Shown here: positions 53,841 to 61,597 of the stretch, piece after piece
How the letters are laid out: the number at the start of each line of letters is the position of its first letter
Position numbering within the stretch: position 1 is the stretch's first letter
Source: Candidatus Gastranaerophilales bacterium
GTDB taxonomy: Bacteria > Cyanobacteriota > Vampirovibrionia > Gastranaerophilales > Gastranaerophilaceae
Assembly (NCBI GenBank): GCA_028693235.1
Contig: JAQUVW010000001.1
Coordinates: forward strand, 408,616-472,615
Reading direction: 5' to 3'
DNA length: 64,000 nucleotides
Translations under genes and position numbers: made by a program
The notes under the pieces: generated by a model
What the model saw: only the letters and a program-made list of their open reading frames with translations
What the model was told of the DNA's origin: nothing
The model's database searches: none

Positions 53841-54542
53841 ATGTCAGTAAGATATAATGCAAGAAAAAACAGTGAATTAAGACCTTTTAAAATTACAAAA
53901 GGTTTTACAAAACATGCCTTGGGTTCAGTGTTAATTGAGTGTGGCGAAACAAGAGTAATTGTAACAGCTTCAGTTGACGAGCAGAAGCCTCGCTGGATGG
54001 ACAAAGAAGACAAAAGAGGATGGGTTACAGCTGAATATTCATTGCTTCCTTCTGCGACAAATACCAGATGTCAACGTGAAAGAACTAAAATCTCAGGAAG
54101 AACTCAAGAAATTCAAAGATTGATAGGAAGAAGTTTGCGTTCTTGCGTTGATTTAGCAAAATTGGGCGAACGAACTATTACAATTGATGCTGATGTTATT
54201 CAAGCAGATGGCGGAACCAGATGTGCTAGTATTTGTGGTGGATTTGTGGCTCTTAAAATAGCAGTTGACAAACTATTACAAGCCGGTTTGTTGTCCGAAA
54301 GTCCTATTCTTGAACCGATAGCTGCTGTTTCAGCAGGTATTGTTGGTGGTGAAGTAAAACTTGATTTGGATTATTCAGAAGATTCAAACGCTCAAGTCGA
54401 CAGCAATATTGTTATGACAAAAAGTGGTAAAATTATTGAGTTTCAGACAACTGCTGAGGGGAACCCTTACGACAAGTCTGAAATGCTTGAAATACTTGAT
54501 TTAGGCGAAAAAGCGGTTAAAAATATTATTGAAATGTATTAA
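53841..54542 (+). CDS. rph: Ribonuclease PH
   Basis: Phosphorolytic 3'-5' exonuclease trimming tRNA 3' ends. The 233 residues contain RPFKITKGFTKHALGSVLIECGETRV, GWVTAEYSLLPSATNTR, GRTQEIQRLIGRSLR, DADVIQADGGTRCASICGGF and TAEGNPYDKSEM. AGAGGAT SD 5 nt before ATG. It is divergent from metG, with a TATAAT candidate at 53785-53790. Confidence 0.97.
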   Translation: MSVRYNARKNSELRPFKITKGFTKHALGSVLIECGETRVIVTASVDEQKPRWMDKEDKRGWVTAEYSLLPSATNTRCQRERTKISGRTQEIQRLIGRSLRSCVDLAKLGERTITIDADVIQADGGTRCASICGGFVALKIAVDKLLQAGLLSESPILEPIAAVSAGIVGGEVKLDLDYSEDSNAQVDSNIVMTKSGKIIEFQTTAEGNPYDKSEMLEILDLGEKAVKNIIEMY

Positions 54543-54549
54543 CTCAATT

Positions 54550-54565
54550 AATCTTTATAAAGATT
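54550..54565. repeat. 16-bp perfect palindrome between rph and glmS
   Basis: AATCTTTATAAAGATT is an exact inverted repeat. It lies 8 bases after the rph stop and upstream of the glmS -10 candidate TATAAT (about 54592). It could be a weak terminator or an operator; the AT content makes a stable RNA stem unlikely. Confidence 0.45.
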
Positions 54566-54631
54566 TAATATTGCTTTTTATTTTAATCGGGTATAATTAT
54601 TAAATAAATTTTAGAGTGAGGATTTTTACTT

Positions 54632-56479
54632 ATGTGCGGAATCGTAGGATATATCGGACCTAAACCTGTTGTTAAGGTTCTTTTGGATGGATTGACAAGT
54701 TTGGAATACAGAGGCTATGACTCCTCCGGTATTGCAATTAATGACGAAGGTGATATCAAGGTCTATAAGGCTATCGGTAAACTTCAAAATTTGCGGGAAG
54801 TCATGGAAAACGCAAAAAATGAAATAAAAGCTCCTACTGCCGGCATTGGACATATTAGATGGGCAACTCACGGTGCTCCGACTGAGCTTAATGCTCACCC
54901 TCATACTTGCTCATGTGGCAAGTTGGTTCTTGTTCATAACGGAATTATTGAAAATTTTAAAGAACTCCGTGCCGAATTGATAAAAAAAGGTTGTGAATTC
55001 CGCTCTGAAACAGATACAGAAACAATTGCTCACCTTATAGCTTATGAATACGGTAAAACAAATTCGTTGACTCAGGCTGTACGTAATGCAATACCTCAAC
55101 TTCAAGGAGCTTATGCTTTGTGTGTAATGCATAAAGATGAACCTGATAAAATTGTCGGCATAAGAAAAAATGCTCCGCTTTTAATCGGAGTTGGTGAAGG
55201 TGAAAACTTTATTGCAAGTGATATTCCGGCTACTATTGAACATACCAAAAAAGCTATTTATCTTGATGATAATGAAGTTGCTGTTGTTACAAAAGACTCT
55301 GTTAATATATCTACTTTAGAGCGTGAAGAAGTCTCTAAAAAAGTAGAAATGTTACCTTGGGAGCCTATTGCACTTAGTAAAATGGGCTTTAAACACTTTA
55401 TGCTTAAAGAAATTCATGAGCAACCTGATGTTATAAGAAATGTTTTGAACGGGAAATTGTATGATATTGATGCCCCGATTAATTTAGACGAGGTAAAATT
55501 AAACCAAGATATACTCAAAAACTTGAACAGAATTGAAATTATTGCTTGTGGAACATCTTTACATGCGGCAATGGTCGGTAAGTATATTATAGAAGATTTT
55601 ACAGGTATAGCTGTTGACGTTGAGCCATCTAGTGAATATATATACAGAAAAACAGTTACTAATGCTTCAACTCTTGTTGTCGGAGTTTCTCAATCAGGTG
55701 AAACCGCTGATACTATTACGGCAATTCGTCAAGCAAAAGAAAAAGGCTCTCATGTATTAATTATTACTAATAGACCCGATTCAAGTATGGCTCGTTATGC
55801 GGATAGCTTGATTCCAGTTTCTGCAGGTATTGAAGTCAGTGTCGCCGCTACAAAATCATATACCGCACAGTTAATTTCATTCTACTTGTTAGCAATACAT
55901 CTTGCTGAAATTAAAAAATCTTTAGATAAAGATTATTTGAAAAATTTAAAAAGAGAATTAATTCAAATTCCTGCAAAAATTGAACAAATTCTAAACTCAA
56001 AAGACCAAATCAAAGAATGTGCCAAAAAATTTGCTAATACAAAAGATTTTATTTATATAGCAAGAGGCATTAACCTCCCGACTGCTCTTGAAGGGGCTTT
56101 GAAGTTAAAAGAAATCAGCTATATTAATGCAACAGGATATGCAGCAGGTGAGCTAAAACATGGTCCTATTGCTATGCTTGATGAAACCATGCCTGTTTTG
56201 TCTATATTAATTCCGGGGCATATTACGTACGAAAAAATATTATCAAATTCAGAAGAAGCAAAAGCTCGCAATGCAAGACTCATAGCCTTGACTTCATCAG
56301 AAGATAAAGCATTAGAGAATTTATTTGAGTCAATTATCAGAATTCCTCAAGTTTCTGAAATATTGTCCCCGATAATAGCTAATGTACCATTGCAGTTGAT
56401 GGCTTATTACATTGCTGAGTTCTTAGGTAAAGATGTCGACCAGCCTAGAAATCTAGCGAAATCAGTTACGGTAGAATAA
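54632..56479 (+). CDS. glmS: Glutamine-fructose-6-phosphate aminotransferase
   Basis: Makes glucosamine-6-phosphate for peptidoglycan and LPS. The 615 residues start MCGIVGYIG (Cys2 nucleophile), with GIGHIRWATHG, and two SIS domains (ACGTSLHAAMVGKY; VSQSGETADTI; AGELKHGPIAM). The C-terminus QPRNLAKSVTVE carries the family ending. GAGGAT SD 8 nt before ATG. No glmS ribozyme is recognised upstream. Its stop overlaps the start of a 52-codon ORF. Confidence 0.97.
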   Translation: MCGIVGYIGPKPVVKVLLDGLTSLEYRGYDSSGIAINDEGDIKVYKAIGKLQNLREVMENAKNEIKAPTAGIGHIRWATHGAPTELNAHPHTCSCGKLVLVHNGIIENFKELRAELIKKGCEFRSETDTETIAHLIAYEYGKTNSLTQAVRNAIPQLQGAYALCVMHKDEPDKIVGIRKNAPLLIGVGEGENFIASDIPATIEHTKKAIYLDDNEVAVVTKDSVNISTLEREEVSKKVEMLPWEPIALSKMGFKHFMLKEIHEQPDVIRNVLNGKLYDIDAPINLDEVKLNQDILKNLNRIEIIACGTSLHAAMVGKYIIEDFTGIAVDVEPSSEYIYRKTVTNASTLVVGVSQSGETADTITAIRQAKEKGSHVLIITNRPDSSMARYADSLIPVSAGIEVSVAATKSYTAQLISFYLLAIHLAEIKKSLDKDYLKNLKRELIQIPAKIEQILNSKDQIKECAKKFANTKDFIYIARGINLPTALEGALKLKEISYINATGYAAGELKHGPIAMLDETMPVLSILIPGHITYEKILSNSEEAKARNARLIALTSSEDKALENLFESIIRIPQVSEILSPIIANVPLQLMAYYIAEFLGKDVDQPRNLAKSVTVE

Positions 56480-56637
56480 TGATAGAAAATAAAATAGTCA
56501 AAATTAAAAAAACAGATAATTTGACTTCTCTATATATTGATGAAAATTTAAAAACATTTAATTATAATGTTTTGAGTTGGGCAATTGTTGAGATTAAAGA
56601 TGATTGCTATATATTAAATGTTTCAGTGGTAGAGTGA
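56479..56637 (+). CDS. Small ORF translationally coupled to glmS (52 aa)
   Basis: ATG at 56479 overlaps the glmS stop (TAATG) and the frame runs to TGA at 56635-56637, exactly adjoining the opposite serB end. The product is 52 residues, beginning MIENKIVKIKKTDNLTSLYI and ending YILNVSVVE. It has no signal or TM segment, with mixed beta-like strands. The coupling and the neat fit between genes make it plausible as a real gene. Function unknown. Confidence 0.5.
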   Translation: MIENKIVKIKKTDNLTSLYIDENLKTFNYNVLSWAIVEIKDDCYILNVSVVE

Positions 56638-57261
56638 CTATAATATATTGTCTATAATTTTGGTAAGATTTTTTTCTTCAATTGTTATTGTAGCTTCTCG
56701 TTTCAAAATTTCTTTAGCACAAAAAGCAATACGAGTGTCAGCATGTTTAAACATGCTTAAATCATTAGCACCATCTCCGACTGCTATGGTGTTGTTAGGA
56801 GTTACTTTTAATATGTTTTGTAAAGTTTGTATCATCTGCCCTTTGCTATGTGAAAACATCATCTCGCCACCGACGAGCCCTGTCATTTCGCCGTTTTTGA
56901 AATGAAGCTCGTTTGCAAATTCCCCATCTAATCCCAGAAGTGATTTAGCAGGCACTGTGGCTGTTTTAAAACCTCCGGAAAAGCAAATTACTGTATATCC
57001 TGCTTTTTTTAGTTCAGATATGGTTTCTTTGGCTCCGGGCATGAACGGAAGATTTTCGCAAATGTTTTTTACTCTTGTTTCTTTTAGTCCCTTTAGTAGA
57101 GCAACACGTTGAGTCAAGCTTTCAAAAAAGTCTAATTTGCCTTCCATAGCTTGAGTTGTAATGGCTTTAACCTTTTCTTGAATACCAAATTCATTGGCTA
57201 AGAACTCAATGGTTTCGCCGTCCATTAATGTAGAATCAAAGTCAAAAACAGCTAGTTTCAT
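56638..57261 (-). CDS. serB: Phosphoserine phosphatase (HAD family)
   Basis: Last step of serine synthesis. The 207 residues have HAD motif I DFDSTLMDGE, motif II CFSGGFKTA (Ser), the Lys in SKGQM and motif III VGDGANDLSMFKHA. The cap is the short helical type (LANEFGIQEKVKAITTQAMEG), as in SerB. It lacks the N-terminal ACT domain of some SerB proteins. Other small HAD phosphatases remain possible. Its ATG overlaps the stop of the upstream gene by four bases (ATGA). Confidence 0.85.
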   Translation of the reverse strand: MKLAVFDFDSTLMDGETIEFLANEFGIQEKVKAITTQAMEGKLDFFESLTQRVALLKGLKETRVKNICENLPFMPGAKETISELKKAGYTVICFSGGFKTATVPAKSLLGLDGEFANELHFKNGEMTGLVGGEMMFSHSKGQMIQTLQNILKVTPNNTIAVGDGANDLSMFKHADTRIAFCAKEILKREATITIEEKNLTKIIDNIL

Positions 57262-57608
57262 GATAATTCTTTCTTATAAGCAGCTTTTCTGGTTTGAATT
57301 TGGATTATTTTTTGTTTAATTTCTTCAGACATCTCAGTTTGACGACTTTTTATTTCGTTCATGACTTTCGCCATGATTTTAACTGAATTTTCATTAGCTT
57401 TTGCTTCACCGATAGAATCTTTCAAAACTTGAATATCGGCTTCTGCAAGCGAAATGATATCCAACACCTCTTTAACTTCCAGCCTTGTAAAGCCTCTGTC
57501 TTTGAGTTTGCTGATTAAAAGTCCTTTTGATTTTTCTCTGTGATGAGGGTCCGGCTTTTTTTCAGATTTTTTATCTTTAGGTTTAAAAAAGTTATCTAAA
57601 ATACCCAT
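57258..57608 (-). CDS. Small basic protein, unknown
   Basis: 116 residues. A Lys-rich disordered start (FFKPKDKKSEKKPDPHHREKSKG) is followed by LISKLKDRGFTRLEVKEVLDII and a helical C-terminus (QTEMSEEIKQKIIQIQTRKAAY). The short repeat-like piece RGFTRLEVKEVLDIISLAEAD looks like a two-helix unit. No known family. An AAGGAG SD 7 nt upstream. It is the first gene of the serB pair. Confidence 0.7.
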   Translation of the reverse strand: MGILDNFFKPKDKKSEKKPDPHHREKSKGLLISKLKDRGFTRLEVKEVLDIISLAEADIQVLKDSIGEAKANENSVKIMAKVMNEIKSRQTEMSEEIKQKIIQIQTRKAAYKKELS

Positions 57609-57923
57609 ATCTGCTCCTTATTAATATTATACTCTAAATAAATTAATCCGCCTACATCAAATTGCATATATTTTTCATGTTTTACATGGGTATTTTAGCT
57701 TTGTAAATTTATGTAAAATGTGTTAATATTTCCATTAAAGTAGCCAAAAAATAGTTATTTTAAGATATCGTTACATCTATAGTAATTGGTTGTCTAATTC
57801 AATAGGGGTAATACATTGTAACTATCTTTATACAGATGGAGTTAGAAAAATTCTTGCGTTCATGGTATGTTGTTGGTATAAAGTTCAACGAAGATAGTTA
57901 AAGAAAAAATGCAAAGGAGAACT
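57609..57923 (+). promoter_or_regulatory. Long intergenic leader of the phosphorylase gene with an inverted repeat
   Basis: A 315-base gap. Perfect 10-bp arms TAACTATCTT (57819-57828) and AAGATAGTTA (57891-57900) enclose 62 bases. Inside is a smaller stem, GTTGG with TCAAC, and a weak AGAA/TTCT pair. The right arm ends 11 bases before the AGGAG SD (57912-57916). It looks like a structured 5' leader just ahead of the ribosome site. I recognise no riboswitch class. The rest of the gap is AT-rich with no clear gene. Confidence 0.4.
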
Positions 57924-59615
57924 ATGGGATTACCAAACGTAGCATATTTTTCAATGGAAATAGCAATGGACCAATCGCTATGCACTTATTCAGGTGGTTT
58001 GGGGTTCTTGGCAGGTTCGCACATGCAATCAGCCGGTTACTTACAAATGCCTATGGTGGGTGTCACTATGTTGTGGTCTTATGGTTATTACAATCAAAGA
58101 ATTGACCACGAAGGAAACGTAGAAGTTGCTTACATTAGAAAACATTATGACTTTTTAACAGATTTAGACATGTCAGTTGACGTAGAAGTATTTGGTGAAA
58201 CAGTAAAAGTTAAGGCTTACAAAGTCGATCCGTCTTTATTCGGAACTTGCCCTGTTTACTTATTAACTACTGATATTGAAGAAAATTCAGAATGGGCTAG
58301 AAGTATTTCTCACAAATTATATGATGGTGATGAAAGAATCAGAATTGCTCAAGAAACTATTCTTGGTATAGGCGGTGTCAGATTGCTTCAAAAAGTCGGA
58401 TACAATTTCGATTGTATTCACTTGAACGAAGGTCATGCACTTCCTGCCGCTTTTGAACTTTTGAAACAGTACAATGGCGATTTGAACCAAGTTAAACGTA
58501 AAACAGTATTTACTACACATACTCCGGTAGCTGCCGGTAACGAAGTTCATTGGGTTGACACTTTACTTGAAGGTGGCTTCTTCTCAGGCTGCTCTAGAGA
58601 AAGAGCTATTGAACTTGGCGGAGAACACTTCTCTCTTACAGTTGCAGCTCTTAGAATGAGTAGAATAGCTAATGCTGTTTCTCAATTACACGGGTTGGTT
58701 GCTAACAAAATGTGGGAATGGGTTCAAGGCCGTTGCCCGATTAGAGCTATTACCAACGCTGTAAACTTGCACTATTGGCAAGATAAAAGAATTGGGAATG
58801 CTCAAACTTCTGAAGATTTGCTAAATGCAAAACTTGAGATGAAAAAAGAAGTTTTCAGCTATATTGCGAATACAACTGGCAAAAGGCTTGATCCAAACGT
58901 TTTAACAATTACTTGGGCAAGAAGATTTGCTGATTATAAGAGAGCATGGCTTATCCTTATGGACAAAGACAGAATTTCTAAACTTCTGGATGCTAACAAA
59001 GTTCAGTTGATTTTCGCCGGCAAATTCCATCCCGATGATGTTATGGGCCGTGAAATGTTCAACAAAATTCTACATAAATCAGTAAATATGAAAAATGTTG
59101 TTGTTTTGGCAGGTTATGAACTTGAATTATCAGGTAAGTTGAAAAGGGCAACTGATGTTTGGTTAAACACTCCGTTGAGACCTTTTGAGGCTTCAGGTAC
59201 TTCAGGCATGTCTGCTAATATGAATGGTGCTTTGCACTTGTCAACATTTGATGGTTGGACTGTTGAAGGTACCTTCCCGGGAATTAATGGTTATACTATT
59301 GAATACCCCGGTCTAGATGACGATATTCCATGGGAAGAAAGACACTGGAAAGATCATCAATGTATGATGGACATAATTGAAAATCAAATTATTCCTACAT
59401 ACTATGATAATAAGCCAGAATGGGCTAGAATGATGCGTCAAGCAATCAGAACATCTGAAGCATACTTCAATTCTGATAGAATGGTAATTGAATATTACAA
59501 CAGATTGTATAAACCAATTGCTCATGAAGATCCTAAAGATGGTGGTTTGAACGGCGATATTAAAATTGCTGAAAATCCAAACTACGACGCTTGGACATTC
59601 TCAAATATTAAATAA
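57924..59615 (+). CDS. glgP: Alpha-glucan phosphorylase family protein (GT35, short form) lacking the PLP lysine
   Basis: 563 residues. Typical family landmarks are VAYFSMEIAMD, YSGGLGFLAG, LNEGHALPAAFELL, FTTHTPVAAGNE, ITWARRFADYKRA and LAGYELELSGKL. The C-terminal LRPFEASGTSGMSANMNGAL has Ser430 where glycogen phosphorylases have the lysine that binds pyridoxal phosphate (GxxMK). The following DGWT replaces DGWW. It is therefore a clear homologue, but phosphorylase activity is uncertain. The frame opens at 57909, but AGGAG sits 7 nt before the ATG at 57924, which is the start. Confidence 0.85.
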   Translation: MGLPNVAYFSMEIAMDQSLCTYSGGLGFLAGSHMQSAGYLQMPMVGVTMLWSYGYYNQRIDHEGNVEVAYIRKHYDFLTDLDMSVDVEVFGETVKVKAYKVDPSLFGTCPVYLLTTDIEENSEWARSISHKLYDGDERIRIAQETILGIGGVRLLQKVGYNFDCIHLNEGHALPAAFELLKQYNGDLNQVKRKTVFTTHTPVAAGNEVHWVDTLLEGGFFSGCSRERAIELGGEHFSLTVAALRMSRIANAVSQLHGLVANKMWEWVQGRCPIRAITNAVNLHYWQDKRIGNAQTSEDLLNAKLEMKKEVFSYIANTTGKRLDPNVLTITWARRFADYKRAWLILMDKDRISKLLDANKVQLIFAGKFHPDDVMGREMFNKILHKSVNMKNVVVLAGYELELSGKLKRATDVWLNTPLRPFEASGTSGMSANMNGALHLSTFDGWTVEGTFPGINGYTIEYPGLDDDIPWEERHWKDHQCMMDIIENQIIPTYYDNKPEWARMMRQAIRTSEAYFNSDRMVIEYYNRLYKPIAHEDPKDGGLNGDIKIAENPNYDAWTFSNIK

Positions 59616-59634
59616 TTTGTTTATCAAATTTCTT

Positions 59635-59665
59635 AAAAGCCTCAATTTTATATTGGGGCTTTTTT
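59635..59665 (+). terminator. Intrinsic terminator of the phosphorylase gene
   Basis: AAAAGCCTCAA pairs with TTGGGGCTTTT (one G-U) around a TTTTATA loop, followed by T's. The -10 box of the next gene starts in its T-tail. Confidence 0.85.
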
Positions 59666-59673
59666 GTTATAAT
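59665..59673 (+). promoter_or_regulatory. Extended -10 of the cyclo-ligase gene
   Basis: TGTTATAAT directly after the terminator, eight bases before the ATG. The expected +1 lies within about 3 nt of the start codon, and any -35 would fall in the terminator stem. Confidence 0.45.
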
Positions 59674-59681
59674 ATGAAATT

Positions 59682-60224
59682 ATGCAAGAAAAACTTTTGT
59701 TAAGAAAAAAAGCTAAAAATATCCGTTCAGGACTGGATATAGTTTCAATCAGCGAAAAAATTGTCAATAACCTCTTTGGTTTAGAATGTTTTATTAGTGC
59801 AAAAAATATATTTTGTTATAACTCTTTTGGCAATGAGGTTATAACTCAACAAATTTTAAACATTGCTGAGAAAAATATATACATACCGAGGGTTCGGGGT
59901 GATTTGATGGAAGTTTGTCCATATGAAAAAGGTCAATTTACTGTTAGTTCTTTTGGTATTTATGAGCCGACAGGAAGCCCGTTAAAAGAATTAGGTGTGC
60001 TTGATTTAATTATTATGCCTGCTCTAATGGCAGACAAAAAAGGCTATAGGTTAGGGTATGGAAAAGGCTATTACGATAGATTTGTTGCTGGTTTGCAAAA
60101 GGCTGTTCCTAAGGTGATTTTAATACCTCAAGAATTGGTTGTTGATGAATTGCCTAGGGATTGTTTTGATTGTAAGTCTGAGATTTCAGTTACTCAAAAT
60201 CGGATTTTATATTCTCAGTTATAA
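59682..60224 (+). CDS. 5-formyltetrahydrofolate cyclo-ligase family protein
   Basis: 180 residues. The start LLLRKKAKNIRSGLD and VITQQILNIA fit the family, and the ATP-site signature GYRLGYGKGYYDRF is exact. It converts 5-formyl-THF to methenyl-THF in folate recycling. Length is normal for the family. Followed by a small membrane ORF after 104 bases. Near-leaderless start. Confidence 0.9.
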   Translation: MQEKLLLRKKAKNIRSGLDIVSISEKIVNNLFGLECFISAKNIFCYNSFGNEVITQQILNIAEKNIYIPRVRGDLMEVCPYEKGQFTVSSFGIYEPTGSPLKELGVLDLIIMPALMADKKGYRLGYGKGYYDRFVAGLQKAVPKVILIPQELVVDELPRDCFDCKSEISVTQNRILYSQL

Positions 60225-60328
60225 AACTGTAAATATTGGTCTCAATTTTATTTTAACTATGTTAATATATTTGCACTTGCGTATTTTATGGGTAAAATAT
60301 TAATAGGGACTTAGGTGAGAGAAAAATC

Positions 60329-60442
60329 ATGATGGAATTTTTTAGAAATAATCAAAAATTTATAATATTGTTGATAGCATTTTGTTTCGTAATGTGGACA
60401 GTTGGTCCTATCGTAATTGCTGTTCTTGCATCTCATCACTAA
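60329..60442 (+). CDS. Small single-TM membrane protein (37 aa)
   Basis: An open frame of 37 codons begins ATGATG with an AGGTGA SD about 9 nt upstream. It reads MMEFFRNNQK followed by one hydrophobic helix, FIILLIAFCFVMWTVGPIVI, and a short end AVLASHH. The frame, SD and composition support a small membrane protein. It lies 17 bases upstream of the M23 peptidase gene, probably in the same transcript. Upstream, TTGCAC-16-TAAAAT at 60271-60298 is a weak promoter candidate. Function unknown. Confidence 0.55.
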   Translation: MMEFFRNNQKFIILLIAFCFVMWTVGPIVIAVLASHH

Positions 60443-60459
60443 TTTTACGGGAATTTATT

Positions 60460-61587
60460 ATGCTTTCAGGCAGTCAGAAAAAATTTTTTACATCAATGTT
60501 GCTTGCTATATTTTTGGCAAGTTCCATTGGGCTGGAAGCTTTTGCTAATACTACAAGAAACCATATAGAAAAAAAACGAAAAGAAACTCGTGCAAAAATC
60601 ATAAAATTAAAAAAATTAGAAAGTGCTGAAACAAACAAATTATACAGAAATCAGCTTAAACTTGAACAAAATCAAAAAAATCTTTCTGTTTCGAAATCAG
60701 AATATACAAATGCACAATCACGTTTGACTGAACTTCAAAGCCAGTTGTCACGCTCAATGGCGGCTTTTTCTTATACGGAATTTAAAAGTAGAAATAGAAT
60801 TCGTCAAATTTATAAAAAACAACGTTATGGGCTTATTCAGTGGATATTCTCTACAAAGGATTTAAATCAGCTTTTAGATAGAGTTTATTATCAAAGTATA
60901 ATTGCAAAGCAAGATAAACAACGATTGGCTTACGTAAAAGCAAGAGCGAGAAAAATAGCTATGCTTAAAGCCCAAGCAGAAGAACAACGAAAAATACTTC
61001 AAGGTGCTGTTCAAACTATGAGATATGAACAGGCTTCAATTCAGACTGCAATCGATAAAAATTCTACAATGATTCAAAAATTGCGAACTGACAGAAAGGC
61101 TTATGAGCGTTCAGAAAAAGAATTGGCAAGACAATCTGCAAATTTACAAAATATGATTCAACGTCAATCCTACAGTAACGATATCAGAGTTACATCGGGC
61201 TTTATAAAACCAATAGCAGGTCCGATTACCTCTCCATTCGGTTGGAGAGTTCACCCTATATTCAAAAGCAGAACTTTCCATTCAGGAATTGATATCGGTG
61301 GCAGATACGGAGGTCCAATCAGGGCATCTAACTCAGGCAAGGTTATTTACTCAGGATGGTATGGCGGTTATGGCAAAGTTGTAATTGTTGACCATGGTCG
61401 TTATAATGGAGTACGTACTACCACTTTGTATGCACATTTATCGGGATTTGCGGTTAATAATGGCGATTATGTTTCTAAAGGGCAAGTTATTGCTTATGAG
61501 GGCTCTACAGGCTACAGCACCGGACCTCACTGCCATTTTGAAGTTCGGGTCAACGGTCAACCAACTAATCCTTTAAATTATATATAA
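60460..61587 (+). CDS. Exported M23 (LytM) peptidase with coiled coil, EnvC-like
   Basis: 375 residues from the ATG at 60460. A signal peptide ends near GLEAFA. A long coiled coil follows (about 25-250; with KKRKETRAKIIKLKKLESAE), then a LytM domain. The domain has FHSGIDIG (His/Asp), LYAHLSG and GPHCHFEVRV, so all zinc ligands are present. The layout resembles EnvC or NlpD-type proteins at division sites, but those usually lack the zinc ligands. Here it looks catalytically intact. The longer frame from 60382 overlaps the small ORF and is not used. Confidence 0.88.
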   Translation: MLSGSQKKFFTSMLLAIFLASSIGLEAFANTTRNHIEKKRKETRAKIIKLKKLESAETNKLYRNQLKLEQNQKNLSVSKSEYTNAQSRLTELQSQLSRSMAAFSYTEFKSRNRIRQIYKKQRYGLIQWIFSTKDLNQLLDRVYYQSIIAKQDKQRLAYVKARARKIAMLKAQAEEQRKILQGAVQTMRYEQASIQTAIDKNSTMIQKLRTDRKAYERSEKELARQSANLQNMIQRQSYSNDIRVTSGFIKPIAGPITSPFGWRVHPIFKSRTFHSGIDIGGRYGGPIRASNSGKVIYSGWYGGYGKVVIVDHGRYNGVRTTTLYAHLSGFAVNNGDYVSKGQVIAYEGSTGYSTGPHCHFEVRVNGQPTNPLNYI

Positions 61588-61597
61588 GAGGTTTTCA

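Noticed and set aside
54543-54631. Possible glmS ribozyme
   Set aside because: The gap is only about 90 bases and lacks the conserved ribozyme core; only a short palindrome and a -10-like box are present.
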